From Citrobacter freundii (GTDB lineage: Bacteria > Bacteroidota > Bacteroidia > Chitinophagales > Chitinophagaceae): a DNA stretch of 64,000 bases. Below the pieces are notes generated by a model. The model was given only the letters and a program-made list of their open reading frames with translations, was not told the origin of the DNA and searched no databases. Positions within the stretch are counted from its first letter, which is position 1, and each line of letters begins with the position of its first letter. This document shows positions 45,011-53,608 of this stretch, one piece after another. The DNA is taken from positions 80,753-144,752 of the forward strand of contig QFQQ01000008.1 in assembly GCA_003243445.1 (NCBI GenBank), in the 5' to 3' direction. Made by a program: the position numbers and the translations under genes.

Positions 45011-46726
45011 ATGGAAATCTCCTATATTTTTCTTGCTTTGATCGTGATTCTGCTGCTGATTGCTATCTTTCTTTTGAGCAAGTTGTCACGCAAAAAAGAC
45101 AGCGAGATCATCGCCAGCGGCTTCGTCAAAGTGGCTGAAAACAATCACAGACTGGACACGCTCATCCGAAATGAATTTGCCACCAATCGGCAAGAAAGCC
45201 AGGCGGGCAATAAAGATGCTCGTGAAGAACTAAATAACGCTTTTAAGACGTTTACCGACATACTAGGAAGTCGGATAACCGAGATGGGATCTTCGCAAAA
45301 GAACCTGTTTGAAAGCTTTGCCAATCAACTAACGCAGCTAAAAGAAGAAACGACAACCAGACTGGAAAAACTCACAGAATCCAACGCCAGGGCATTAACC
45401 GAATTGAAAGATCAAAATACAGCAAGCTCAAAAGATGCGGCCGACCGTTTAGCATCATCCATGAAAGACAACCAAGATGCAATAGCTAAGCTGATCGAAA
45501 ACATAGTTAGCAACGGTAAGATGCTCAACGAAGAGCTAAATAAGTCATCAAAGGCAAACAGAGACGAATTAGGTCATTCGCTTAAGTCCTTCGAAGAAAG
45601 ATTCTCAAGTAACGTACGTGAATTCAATGAGCTCCAACGGCAGAAATTCGGGGATCTGTTAAATAAGCAGGAGCAGATCAAAATAGAAACAGAACAAAAA
45701 CTTGAAAAGATACGGGATACGGTGGAGAAGAAGCTTATTCATTTGCAGGAGGACAACGCTAAGAAACTGGAAGAAATGCGATCAACCGTGGATGAAAAAC
45801 TACATGCGACGCTGGAAAAAAGGTTTACTGACTCCTTTACGGTGATTAGCGAAAGATTGGAACTCGTTCATAAAGGGTTGGGCGAGATGCAGGGATTAGC
45901 CACTAATGTTGGAGATCTAAAAAAAGTTATGAACAATGTAAAAAGTCGTGGCGTGTTGGGAGAGTATCAATTGGCGAATATACTGGAAGACTTACTGACG
46001 AATGAACAATATGAAAAAAATGTAAAAACAAAAGAAGGTAGTGGCGCCATTGTAGAATTCGCGATCAAGATGCCAAACAATAAAGACCTGGAGAAAACAC
46101 TCTGGTTGCCGATCGATTCAAAATTTCCAAAAGAGGACTTTGAAGCTTTGGTCGATGCGTATGAGACGGGCGATATGGAACAAATCGACACATTGAAAAA
46201 AACGTTTAAGGCAGGCATCATCAAAGCCGCCAAAGAAATAAAGGAAAAATATATTGACCCGCCTAATACAACTGAATACGCGATCATGTTTCTTCCTTTC
46301 GAAAGTTTATATGCCGAAGTCCTGCGTACACCAGGCTTATTCGAAACCTTACAAAACCAATACAAGATAACGATAACTGGACCTACTACACTGAGCGCAT
46401 TATTAAGTAGCTTGCAGATGGGCTTTAGAACGCTGGCAATCGAAAAACGAAGCGGCGAAGTATGGGACTTACTGAGCGCTGTTAAAAAAGAATTCAGTCA
46501 GTTTGGAGATGTTTTAGAGAAAACCAAGAAAAAGTTACAGGAAGCGACCAATACCATTGACAAGGCTGGAGTGCGCAGCCGAGCGATCGAACGGCAGCTG
46601 AGAAAAGTGCAAGAATTGCCGTCTTCCGAAGCGATTGCAGAGGTTGAAGAAGCAATCTTGCAGGACATAAAGGATATAGAAGATGAACAGGTGGAAAAAG
46701 ATGACACGACAGGAGAAGAAATTTAA
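45011..46726 (+). CDS. rmuC: RmuC family DNA recombination protein, third gene of the HerA operon
   Basis: 571 residues. N-terminal membrane helix (ISYIFLALIVILLLIAIFLL), a long coiled coil (about 35-300, e.g. TEQKLEKIRDTVEKKLIHLQ), then the RmuC nuclease domain: GVLGEYQLANILEDLL, LWLPIDSKFPKEDF (D-x-K of PD-(D/E)XK near 370), NTTEYAIMFLPFESLYAEVL, TTLSALLSSLQMGF. Complete family architecture. RmuC normally limits inversions at short repeats; here it is 8 bp downstream of HerA, which suggests recruitment into defence. Confidence 0.92.
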   Translation: MEISYIFLALIVILLLIAIFLLSKLSRKKDSEIIASGFVKVAENNHRLDTLIRNEFATNRQESQAGNKDAREELNNAFKTFTDILGSRITEMGSSQKNLFESFANQLTQLKEETTTRLEKLTESNARALTELKDQNTASSKDAADRLASSMKDNQDAIAKLIENIVSNGKMLNEELNKSSKANRDELGHSLKSFEERFSSNVREFNELQRQKFGDLLNKQEQIKIETEQKLEKIRDTVEKKLIHLQEDNAKKLEEMRSTVDEKLHATLEKRFTDSFTVISERLELVHKGLGEMQGLATNVGDLKKVMNNVKSRGVLGEYQLANILEDLLTNEQYEKNVKTKEGSGAIVEFAIKMPNNKDLEKTLWLPIDSKFPKEDFEALVDAYETGDMEQIDTLKKTFKAGIIKAAKEIKEKYIDPPNTTEYAIMFLPFESLYAEVLRTPGLFETLQNQYKITITGPTTLSALLSSLQMGFRTLAIEKRSGEVWDLLSAVKKEFSQFGDVLEKTKKKLQEATNTIDKAGVRSRAIERQLRKVQELPSSEAIAEVEEAILQDIKDIEDEQVEKDDTTGEEI

Positions 46727-46806
46727 TAAACAAACCAAAATCATTTTATTTCAATTCTGATTTTTTATATTTGACGCCACCTTATCTAACCATTACACCA
46801 TCATCA

Positions 46807-47412
46807 ATGACTATTTTCAATGGGATTAAGATTTTAGTCGCGTCTACCGTGTACGGATTCGAAGACCAGCTATCTGCTATATATGCACAGCTTGATAGTT
46901 ACGGCTATGATGTACTGAATTCCCATTCAGGTACAGTGTACGCAGGTGCAGACAAATCGAACCTCGACAACTGCTTGTAGGCTGTAGACATCTGCGATGC
47001 TTTTCTCGGGATTATTCGTCCAACATACGGATCTGGTGTAATAGGAAACTTATCCATTACGCATCAGGAAATACAGACCGCAATTGCTAAAAAGAAAGCG
47101 CGCTGGTTCCTGGTTGATTCCAAAGTAACGTTCACCCGACAGCTTCTTAAACAGGCTCAGTTTGTGGATGGATACAGCTCGCATACCTTACCAACAGATC
47201 GGATCCATTTTCAAAAAAACAACCTGTTTGATATGCGTTGCCTTAATATATACAACGAAGTCATTCAGGACAGATTAAAACCGCAGGATCGTATTGGCCA
47301 TTGGGTGCAGGAATATTACGATCTTGCAGGAATACAGCGATTTATTGAAGGTCAATTCAAGGACCCGAATATTGTGCAGAGAACGATCGATACTTTAAAC
47401 AAAGCATCCTGA
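46807..47412 (+). pseudogene. DUF4062 protein interrupted by an in-frame TAG
   Basis: Start MTIFNGIKILVASTVYGFED, the IFVSSTV-type beginning of DUF4062. At 46978-46980 a TAG interrupts; the same frame continues AVDICDAFLGIIRPTYGSG, SITHQEIQTAIAKKKARWFL to a TGA at 47410. Both halves read as one TIR-like DUF4062 protein of about 200 residues. Either the gene is a recent pseudogene by one substitution, or the amber codon is read through. It overlaps the AlbA_2 gene start (TGATG), so the pair was built as a coupled unit. Confidence 0.8.
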
Positions 47413-48812
47413 TGGAAGACAACGAATATATAGCGTCGATATTAAAGGAGCCAGAAAGCGAACAGGTCGCCTTCTTCCCTGAAATCGATTATTCGACTAT
47501 CGCTGCCACAGTTTGCGCGATGCTAAATACCAGCGGAGGGCGGATTTTTGCAGGTGTAGATCAGCATTTACATTTTACTGCTGAAACAGCACAGCGACTT
47601 ACCGGCCTGCGTCAGTTTATTTATAGTAACATAACCCCTCATAGCCTTATCAGCGTAAGGCTGGAATCATTCAAACAACATACTTTCATCCTGATCGAAG
47701 TGATCCAGGGTAACAGGAAACCGTATTCTATTAACGGCAGGGCATACATGCGAAAAGGAACGGCGACGGAACAGGCCGACCAGAATGATATGTCAACCCT
47801 CCTGCGGCAACAGCGCCAGGATGCTTATTCCTGGGAAAAGCTCGTCGTCATGGATGCAGATATAAACTCCTTAGACTTTGGTTGGATACGAGAGACCATT
47901 ACACGGGCTACCAGGCTTGAGCGTACCACACGTTTCAATTCGGATGACATAGAACGGTTCCTTGACTATTACCAGCTCAGCCGCCAGCAGGAGATCCGCA
48001 ATGCGGCTATAGTCCTTTACGCCAAAGAGCCAGCCTATTTCATACCACAGTGCCGTGTAAGGCTGATAGAATTTGCAGAAACGAAAAGCAGTAATCAATA
48101 CAAAGACACCCTGCTGATCAATGAAAATATATTTGTAGCATTTAACCGGCTACAGGAGTATTTTCAACGGCATACTCCGGTCCTTAGTAAATTCAGCTCC
48201 GAAGTTTGGGAGCGGATAGACCAGACGAAATTTCCGTTACAAGCCCTTGACGAAGCTGTTATCAATGCTTTGATACACCGGGATTATTCGGATCCGACAA
48301 GCGAAGTATTCATTGGCATCTACCCTGACCGCATCGAGATCATCAACCGCGGAACTCTTCCGTTGAGTGACAGCCAGCTTAAAAAGAAACATGAATCGCT
48401 GCCGCCCAATCCTAATATTACGATGGCCGTGTTTTTACATGGTATTATCGAAAAAGTTGGTAGAGGTACAGTGCTTATTACCGAGGAATGCGCGAGGCTG
48501 GGTTTGAAGGAACCAACATGGAAGGTGAAGAACGATTTCGTTACTTTAACACTTTACTCAACGACAAAGGAAATCGAATTGAATGAACGAGCCATTCATT
48601 TTTTACGGACGACCGGTGTGGGTGAATCATTTTCGCGTCGTGATTATGAGTTGTTTTTCTCTAAAAAGCCGATCTCGGAGCGCACTGCGCGGGATGATAT
48701 TCGCAGCATGATAGATAGTGGATGGGTAAGGAAAAGCGGTGAAGCGAAGCAGATAATTTATACCCGTACGGAGATTTCTTTGCCGGATATTGCCGGATCG
48801 AAGAATAACTGA
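47412..48812 (+). CDS. AlbA_2/Schlafen-type and HATPase_c_4 protein, DUF4062 partner
   Basis: 466 residues. An AlbA_2-like N-terminal domain (LKEPESEQVAFFPEIDYST; AMLNTSGGRIFAGVDQ; RAYMRKGTATEQA) is followed by a GHKL-like ATPase segment (ALDEAVINALIHRDYSDPTS; IYPDRIEIINRGTLP near 280-320). The C-terminus is a winged helix (RRDYELFFSKKPISERTARD). This architecture is often annotated RecG-like or ATP-binding regulator. Overlap with the DUF4062 gene (TGATG) implies joint function; such pairs are common in defence islands, but their mechanism is unknown to me. Confidence 0.85.
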   Translation: MEDNEYIASILKEPESEQVAFFPEIDYSTIAATVCAMLNTSGGRIFAGVDQHLHFTAETAQRLTGLRQFIYSNITPHSLISVRLESFKQHTFILIEVIQGNRKPYSINGRAYMRKGTATEQADQNDMSTLLRQQRQDAYSWEKLVVMDADINSLDFGWIRETITRATRLERTTRFNSDDIERFLDYYQLSRQQEIRNAAIVLYAKEPAYFIPQCRVRLIEFAETKSSNQYKDTLLINENIFVAFNRLQEYFQRHTPVLSKFSSEVWERIDQTKFPLQALDEAVINALIHRDYSDPTSEVFIGIYPDRIEIINRGTLPLSDSQLKKKHESLPPNPNITMAVFLHGIIEKVGRGTVLITEECARLGLKEPTWKVKNDFVTLTLYSTTKEIELNERAIHFLRTTGVGESFSRRDYELFFSKKPISERTARDDIRSMIDSGWVRKSGEAKQIIYTRTEISLPDIAGSKNN

Positions 48813-48960
48813 TTGTAAAATAAGACTTCGCACATTATAGTATTTGCTTTAAATTGCCGGATATTGCCGGATGGTTCAATATTCCCTGTTATATAATGCA
48901 AGCAGTCGCTTATTTAATCACCAATTTCCTTCATCGCTCTTCCTGTAAGCAATGAACCGA

Positions 48961-49325
48961 ACAAATATCAAGGGTTGTGCGTATGTCTCCGACTACGCAC
49001 CGGCTTCGCAGAAGCCGTCCGCTTGCAAGTTTGAGGCGGTAGCTGTTTAAATTCCTGTCACACAGATGCAGACACTGCGAGCATAAGTTTGCGATTCGAA
49101 TTCCGAAGCTTGTCGTTGCCGATGAAAAGAAGTCCATTTAGTTGAGACATCTTCTTATAGCAGAAGAACACTGCGACTTGTAAAGTGCCCAGCGAGAGGC
49201 TGTGTACAAAAGCTGATCACTTCCTTGTATGAAAGAGAAATGACGCCCTCCTATTATTGTAAGCGGACGGTTTCTGCGAAGCCGGTGCGTAGTCGGAGAC
49301 ATACGCACAACCCTTGATATTTGTT
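48961..49325. repeat. Element with about 67-bp near-perfect inverted terminal repeats
   Basis: ACAAATATCAAGGGTTGTGC ... CCGTCCGCTTGCA (48961-49028) is the reverse complement of 49257-49325 with about two mismatches. The 228 bp between the arms contain no convincing frame. It lies between convergent genes (AlbA_2 ending at 48812, unknown ending at 49368), 3' of both. It could be a MITE-like non-autonomous transposon or a large 3'-end hairpin. Bases 48813-48960 show only a short duplication of the preceding gene's TTGCCGGATATTGCCGGAT. Confidence 0.85.
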
Positions 49326-49367
49326 GGGTTCTTTATAGGTTGGGAAGACTACGGATAACCGTTGTAA

Positions 49368-50471
49368 TTACGTATGCATAGAAAATCTACTATAATTCTT
49401 TAGCATCAAGGCGATTGAATCTTTATTAGAAATAATATATTCCTCAATAGAATCATACAGTTGGCTATCAGGTACTATCATTGAGTCATCCAGCACAACA
49501 AACTGATTTGATACTTCATGATCATCAACAAAATCAGTTCTTTTTATAGAATACCAAAGCCCCATTCTAAATGCATCTATTTCATTTTCGGGGCCAAGCA
49601 TTATGCGTAAAAATTCGGAATTAACTTCATCATGCTTTTCAGTTGTAAAAAGCTCAAGCGTTGGCTTAACTCCTATTGACTTGATTTCACCTTTATAAAA
49701 CTCCATTTTGTTACGCTCGGGGTAGTCTATAATAATCAGAAACAATGGTAAATAGTCAAAATTTTGTTTCACTAAAGTGAAATATAAAGCAGTAACTATC
49801 GAATCTGGATTATAAATATCTACTATCACCTTAAACTTCTCCTTGCTTTTTTCCAGATTGCTAAGGACAAAGGCAATAAATTCCGCCCAATGAGGTGTTG
49901 TACCCAGGCATTTCTGGCTAGCCTCATAAATTTCATTAATCCGCTCTTTCTGACTTGATTCTGAAAAACCGACAAATTTATTTTGACTATTGCCGTCGTG
50001 ACCTTTCAATTCTTTGATCAACAAATCTTCGCTATATCGAGGATCTGAATCAAAAGTTCCATTTTTTTTGATTGAGGTTATTTTCCAGTTTTGAACTCCA
50101 ATAATACTCTCAAACTTTTCAGCAAAGCTAGCTTCCAGTGAATCCACCTTTCCACTCATTTCTAGCGACACAATAAACACCTGCTCCAAGTAAACCAAAT
50201 ATTCTTCTTCTATATCGAACTCATCTTCTTCCATATCAAGATGAGATTGTCCGCCTAATAGCTCAATTGAATGAAGCAATTCTTGCTTCGAATATTTTTG
50301 AAACGCAACATTTACCGCATAAGGGTAAACAATTTTCTTTTGAGCTTGTGCATCCAAGTCAATAGTTACAAAATCTGAAATATTAGCTTGTTCTAATTTT
50401 TCACGAAGAGCAAGGTGGATTTTCTGACGCTTCTCGCTGGAATGGAACAAATACAAAATTTGAGAAGACAT
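49368..50471 (-). CDS. Unknown protein, third gene of XRE-NucS-like operon
   Basis: 367 residues, soluble, acidic, AT-rich. I recognise no family. The N-terminus (MSSQILYLFHSSEKRQKIHL) and mid segment (KVIVDIYNPDSIVTALYFTL; FLIIIDYPERNKMEF) are alpha/beta-like, with beta-strand/helix alternation. There is no signal peptide or membrane helix. It starts 35 bp after the NucS-like nuclease gene on the same strand and converges with the 48961-49325 element. Co-occurrence with a nuclease and an HTH regulator suggests a defence or toxin module. Confidence 0.65.
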   Translation of the reverse strand: MSSQILYLFHSSEKRQKIHLALREKLEQANISDFVTIDLDAQAQKKIVYPYAVNVAFQKYSKQELLHSIELLGGQSHLDMEEDEFDIEEEYLVYLEQVFIVSLEMSGKVDSLEASFAEKFESIIGVQNWKITSIKKNGTFDSDPRYSEDLLIKELKGHDGNSQNKFVGFSESSQKERINEIYEASQKCLGTTPHWAEFIAFVLSNLEKSKEKFKVIVDIYNPDSIVTALYFTLVKQNFDYLPLFLIIIDYPERNKMEFYKGEIKSIGVKPTLELFTTEKHDEVNSEFLRIMLGPENEIDAFRMGLWYSIKRTDFVDDHEVSNQFVVLDDSMIVPDSQLYDSIEEYIISNKDSIALMLKNYSRFSMHT

Positions 50472-50506
50472 AAATTTTCTCGAAAAAGTTCTTGAAGAAA
50501 TTGGTA

Positions 50507-50920
50507 CTATTTCTTCCTTTGCATGGGGATATTTGTATTCTCGTCAATATAAATTTGATACCCCTGAATCGCAAATGTTGAATTGAAGCTTAGATAAGAA
50601 AAAGCGCGGATGATTTCGTCCCAATTGGTAGAGATGACAACAATTCTTATTTCGCTGTTTCTAGCATTATATTTACTCTTAATTAACTCCGCATACTTAA
50701 AGACTTCGGTAAAAGTCTGACGAGCTGCAGCGTCAGATCTTTTAATTTCTACAATAACAAAATTCTTATAAATATCCTTACATAAGACATCGATAAATCC
50801 GTTACTCCCTAGCTCATCGGAAAGATAATGCTCGTGATCTATTACCTGTAATCCCTGCTCAATAAACTCAGGGTGATTCATTAGCCAATCTCGGATGATA
50901 TGTTCTTTTTTGGTAGACAT
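50507..50920 (-). CDS. NucS-like PD-(D/E)XK nuclease domain protein
   Basis: 137 residues. WLMNHPEFIEQGLQVIDHEH and LGSNGFIDVLCKD, then FVIVEIK, match the C-terminal nuclease domain of NucS-like proteins: Asp44 in GFID, Glu58-x-Lys60 in VEIK, then QTFTEVFKYAELI resembling the QILxY helix. It lacks the N-terminal DNA-binding domain of full NucS, so it is a stand-alone nuclease module. It lies between an XRE regulator gene (84 bp upstream) and an unknown gene (35 bp downstream). Confidence 0.78.
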   Translation of the reverse strand: MSTKKEHIIRDWLMNHPEFIEQGLQVIDHEHYLSDELGSNGFIDVLCKDIYKNFVIVEIKRSDAAARQTFTEVFKYAELIKSKYNARNSEIRIVVISTNWDEIIRAFSYLSFNSTFAIQGYQIYIDENTNIPMQRKK

Positions 50921-51004
50921 TAATTACAAGTTTCTTCGATACGTATCCAGGCAATTCAGTCAGATTATTATGCTATACTAGCTATATGTCAGCGATTTTC
51001 AATA

Positions 51005-51232
51005 TTATGGGTTTGACGACTTCTTTACTTTCAATTCACCATATAAAGCCTCCAATAAATCACACGGGATTACATCTATTGCCAAAGCAATCTTATACAA
51101 TTCCTCCGCTTGAAGTCGGGTGGCTGAATTCAAGCTCAACTCGCTAATCCTCGCCTTACTCAATCCCGTTTTCCTCGCTACCTCTGACTTATTCACTGAT
51201 TTCTGCGCCAGATACATCCCAAGTTTTGTCAT
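51005..51232 (-). CDS. XRE-family helix-turn-helix regulator
   Basis: 75 residues: MTKLGMYLAQKSVNKSEVAR with KTGLSKARISELSLNSATRL form a Cro/CI-type HTH; EELYKIALAIDVIPCDLLEA completes the five-helix bundle. First gene of the minus-strand operon with the NucS-like and unknown genes. Repeated TTTCTAAA/TTTAGAAA boxes lie in its upstream region, consistent with autoregulation. Confidence 0.87.
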   Translation of the reverse strand: MTKLGMYLAQKSVNKSEVARKTGLSKARISELSLNSATRLQAEELYKIALAIDVIPCDLLEALYGELKVKKSSNP

Positions 51233-51245
51233 TATAAATCAAGTT

Positions 51246-51370
51246 TTTCTAAACACTTTACTATCTACAAAGTATATTTTTTTAGAAATTCTTGACGGCA
51301 GCTAAAATTAATTACTAGCTTTTCACTAAATTCGTCAAGAATAGCTAAACAAATGGCTTGATTTTCTAAA
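51246..51370. promoter_or_regulatory. Candidate operator region of the XRE operon
   Basis: TTTCTAAA occurs at 51246-51253 and 51363-51370 and its reverse complement TTTAGAAA at 51281-51288; the first two flank a minus-strand TATACTTTG that is close to the -7 box. A separate 10-bp inverted repeat, ATTCTTGACG (51288-51297) and CGTCAAGAAT (51333-51342), lies in the middle. Both are plausible XRE sites controlling the minus-strand operon and perhaps the divergent gene at 51400. Confidence 0.5.
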
Positions 51371-51399
51371 AACAATAACACTAACTAAACCTTAATATA

Positions 51400-52257
51400 A
51401 TGACACATAACACCAACACCTCCCTCGCCCGCCTCCACTCCCTCCTCCTCGCCTTCTTCGGCGATGAAACCCTCCACTTCCATTCCACCCGCCTCTCCTC
51501 CTTCTTTAACGCCGCTTTCGCCGATGCAACATTCGACGGTGAAGAAACCTCCTGCACGCCCAACATCCCCCGCCTTCTCCACTGCCAAAACAACCTCCAG
51601 CGCCTTCTGGATGCCGCTCACCTGCTTCATCAGCATATCCCTCACCGTGCAACTCCCTACCACCCCTGCGTCTTCAAACAACTCAAACACATCTATCCCC
51701 TGCTCAACGACTGGGATGATTTCCCTTCCCGCCTTCACCCGCATGAATGGTGCAACCCGGAAACCGTCCTCGAAGAATTCTTCTCCTTTCAACCAATCGA
51801 TGAATGGAAGAATGCCGTGAGTGGTTTGTTGCAGTCTGCGCTTGGTGAAGGTTCACCCTTTACAATGCTTTCTGAAAAGCAGCTCGGCTTCATCGTCCTC
51901 ATGCTCCATCGCCTGCAGGATGCCGTATGGCTGCTCTATATCACCGGCAGCATACCCGTTCCTGAAACAGAAAAAGAAACCAACCATCATGCGGAATTTC
52001 ATCCAGGTAAACCAACAAAACCCATCACCCACCCCCACTTCTTCTTCATAACATCAACTCAAAAGTTTGTACGGATGGACCTTGATCATATCCTCTGCGG
52101 CATTGCAATGGACGATCATGCATTCTTGCATACCACGAACGGCTTTCATAAACCCACACTCACCAATGATCAATTGAAAGAATTACTTCCAACCGATCAG
52201 TTTACCTGGATCAACAAAAGCATAGCTGTAAGGCGGGATCTCGCATCGCAGCAGTGA
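51400..52257 (+). CDS. Unknown protein with C-terminal LytTR-like domain
   Basis: 285 residues, His-rich. The N-terminal 200 residues are helical and unrecognised (LHHQHIPHRATPYHP-type His/Pro segments). The C-terminal 70 residues (KFVRMDLDHILCGIAMDDHA; LTNDQLKELLPTDQFTWINK; IAVRRD) resemble a LytTR DNA-binding domain: F.R.....I......D......T......L..LEELLP...F..I..S..V. It would then be an unusual regulator without a response-regulator receiver. Codon use with many CTCC/CCTC runs differs from the AT-rich neighbours to the left. Confidence 0.6.
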   Translation: MTHNTNTSLARLHSLLLAFFGDETLHFHSTRLSSFFNAAFADATFDGEETSCTPNIPRLLHCQNNLQRLLDAAHLLHQHIPHRATPYHPCVFKQLKHIYPLLNDWDDFPSRLHPHEWCNPETVLEEFFSFQPIDEWKNAVSGLLQSALGEGSPFTMLSEKQLGFIVLMLHRLQDAVWLLYITGSIPVPETEKETNHHAEFHPGKPTKPITHPHFFFITSTQKFVRMDLDHILCGIAMDDHAFLHTTNGFHKPTLTNDQLKELLPTDQFTWINKSIAVRRDLASQQ

Positions 52258-52353
52258 TAGGTGCGATGTTCCTTGCGTCGAATATACTTGCTTTGCAATT
52301 CACGTAAACTGTAATCAGTTATTGCTCTCTACACAATTATTTTATTATCGTAA

Positions 52354-53349
52354 ATCATACCCCATGACCATCCGTCTCCGCTCCCACCACTATCGGGTCT
52401 CATAGAACAAAGCAAAGCGCAGGCCGTTGCCCAGGTAAATTTCGCGCTCACATTGCTTTTCTGGCAAATTGGAACCCGAATAAATGAATGCATTCTAGGC
52501 CGTCGGCGTGCTGAGTACGGCAAGCAAGTCGTTTCCACGCTCTCCCGTGAACTAACTACAAAATTTGGAAAAGACTTTGAAGAGAAAAATCTAAGACGTA
52601 TGCTGCAATTCGCTTTTGCATTTCCTGAAAAGGAAATTGTCGTGACGGTGTCACGACAATTGAGCTGGTCACATATTTTAGTCATACTGCCCCTTAAGAA
52701 CAACGATGCAAGGCTATTCTATGCTAATGCCGTAGGAAAAGAAGGATTAAGTGTCAGGGAACTCCGAAGAAAAATTGAAGCAAAAGATTATGAAAGAACA
52801 TCTATTGCCAGTTTGCAGAATAGTAGCGCTGATCCTGCCATTGGCAATAACTTCAAAGATCCTTATTTTTTGAATTTTCTCGGCTTGCAAAACAGCTATC
52901 TCGAAAAAGATCTCGAAGACGCGATCTTACGGGAACTCGAATTGTTTATTCTGGAATTAGGAAAAGGATTTTCCTTTATTGAAAGGCAAAAGCGAATGAT
53001 CATAGATGGAGACAACTTTTACCTCGACCTGCTATTTTATCACCGAACCTTAAGACGCCTTGTTGCGATTGATTTGAAACTGGGAAAATTTGAAGCCAAA
53101 CATAAAGGCCAGATGGAGTTGTACCTGAAATGGCTGGACAAATATGAGAAAAAAGAAGGCGAATTTCCGCCGATTGGGTTAATCTTATGCGCTGAACGTA
53201 GCAAAGAGCAAATCGAATTACTTGAGATGCAGAAAGACGGAATAATGGTAGCAGAATACTGGACTGAATTACCGCCAAAAAAGGAATTAGAAAAAAAGCT
53301 ACATAAAATCATGGCCGAGGCGAGGATGAGAATTGAGCATCGACAATAA
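52354..53349 (+). CDS. YhcG-like (DUF1016) PD-(D/E)XK nuclease with damaged or unclear start
   Basis: The DUF1016 N-terminal domain begins at about 52399 (LIEQSKAQAVAQVNFALTLLF, WQIGTRINE, AEYGKQVVSTLSRELT). The C-terminal nuclease domain has FSFIERQKRMIIDGDNFYLD, LLFYHRTLRRLVAIDLKLGK, GQMELYLKWL, with D-x(n)-D-x-K. The frame is open from 52354 but contains no ATG before the conserved part; the TTG at 52453 would delete 18 conserved residues. The 5' end may thus be truncated or start at a rare codon. YhcG-type nucleases often sit in restriction and defence islands. Confidence 0.72.
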   Translation: MIPHDHPSPLPPLSGLIEQSKAQAVAQVNFALTLLFWQIGTRINECILGRRRAEYGKQVVSTLSRELTTKFGKDFEEKNLRRMLQFAFAFPEKEIVVTVSRQLSWSHILVILPLKNNDARLFYANAVGKEGLSVRELRRKIEAKDYERTSIASLQNSSADPAIGNNFKDPYFLNFLGLQNSYLEKDLEDAILRELELFILELGKGFSFIERQKRMIIDGDNFYLDLLFYHRTLRRLVAIDLKLGKFEAKHKGQMELYLKWLDKYEKKEGEFPPIGLILCAERSKEQIELLEMQKDGIMVAEYWTELPPKKELEKKLHKIMAEARMRIEHRQ

Positions 53350-53386
53350 GGCGCGATGACATAAAATTTTTGCGCGTCTTTCTGTG

Positions 53387-53515
53387 TGCGAGCCACATCA
53401 CATAAGCCAAAACAAAGTACAGATCATTTCAGAAGAAGGCTATTTCAGCTTTTTGGATGAAAGAATTTTCGAACTGATAAATGCGGAAAAATCTGTGATA
53501 ATCCAAAACCCTTAA
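53387..53515 (+). other. C-terminal gene remnant
   Basis: A plus-strand frame reads HHISQNKVQIISEEGYFSFL, DERIFELINAEKSVIIQNP and stops at 53515. It is protein-like but has no start or upstream body, so it is the tail of a lost gene between YhcG and the KAP NTPase. I do not recognise the family. Confidence 0.35.
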
Positions 53516-53608
53516 TTATATGGATAGGATACTATGCCGTTTGATGGACTCATTTGCAGCCATTTCTATTAAATTTGCTTCTTTTAATCCTCAATCATTA
53601 AAAGAAGA

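Noticed and set aside
48931..49137. Minus-strand frame of 68 codons within the inverted-repeat element
   Set aside because: Partly translates the repeat arm; no coding character or start signal.
52329..52703. Minus-strand frame of 124 codons opposite the YhcG gene
   Set aside because: It is antisense to conserved DUF1016 sequence and has no recognisable content.
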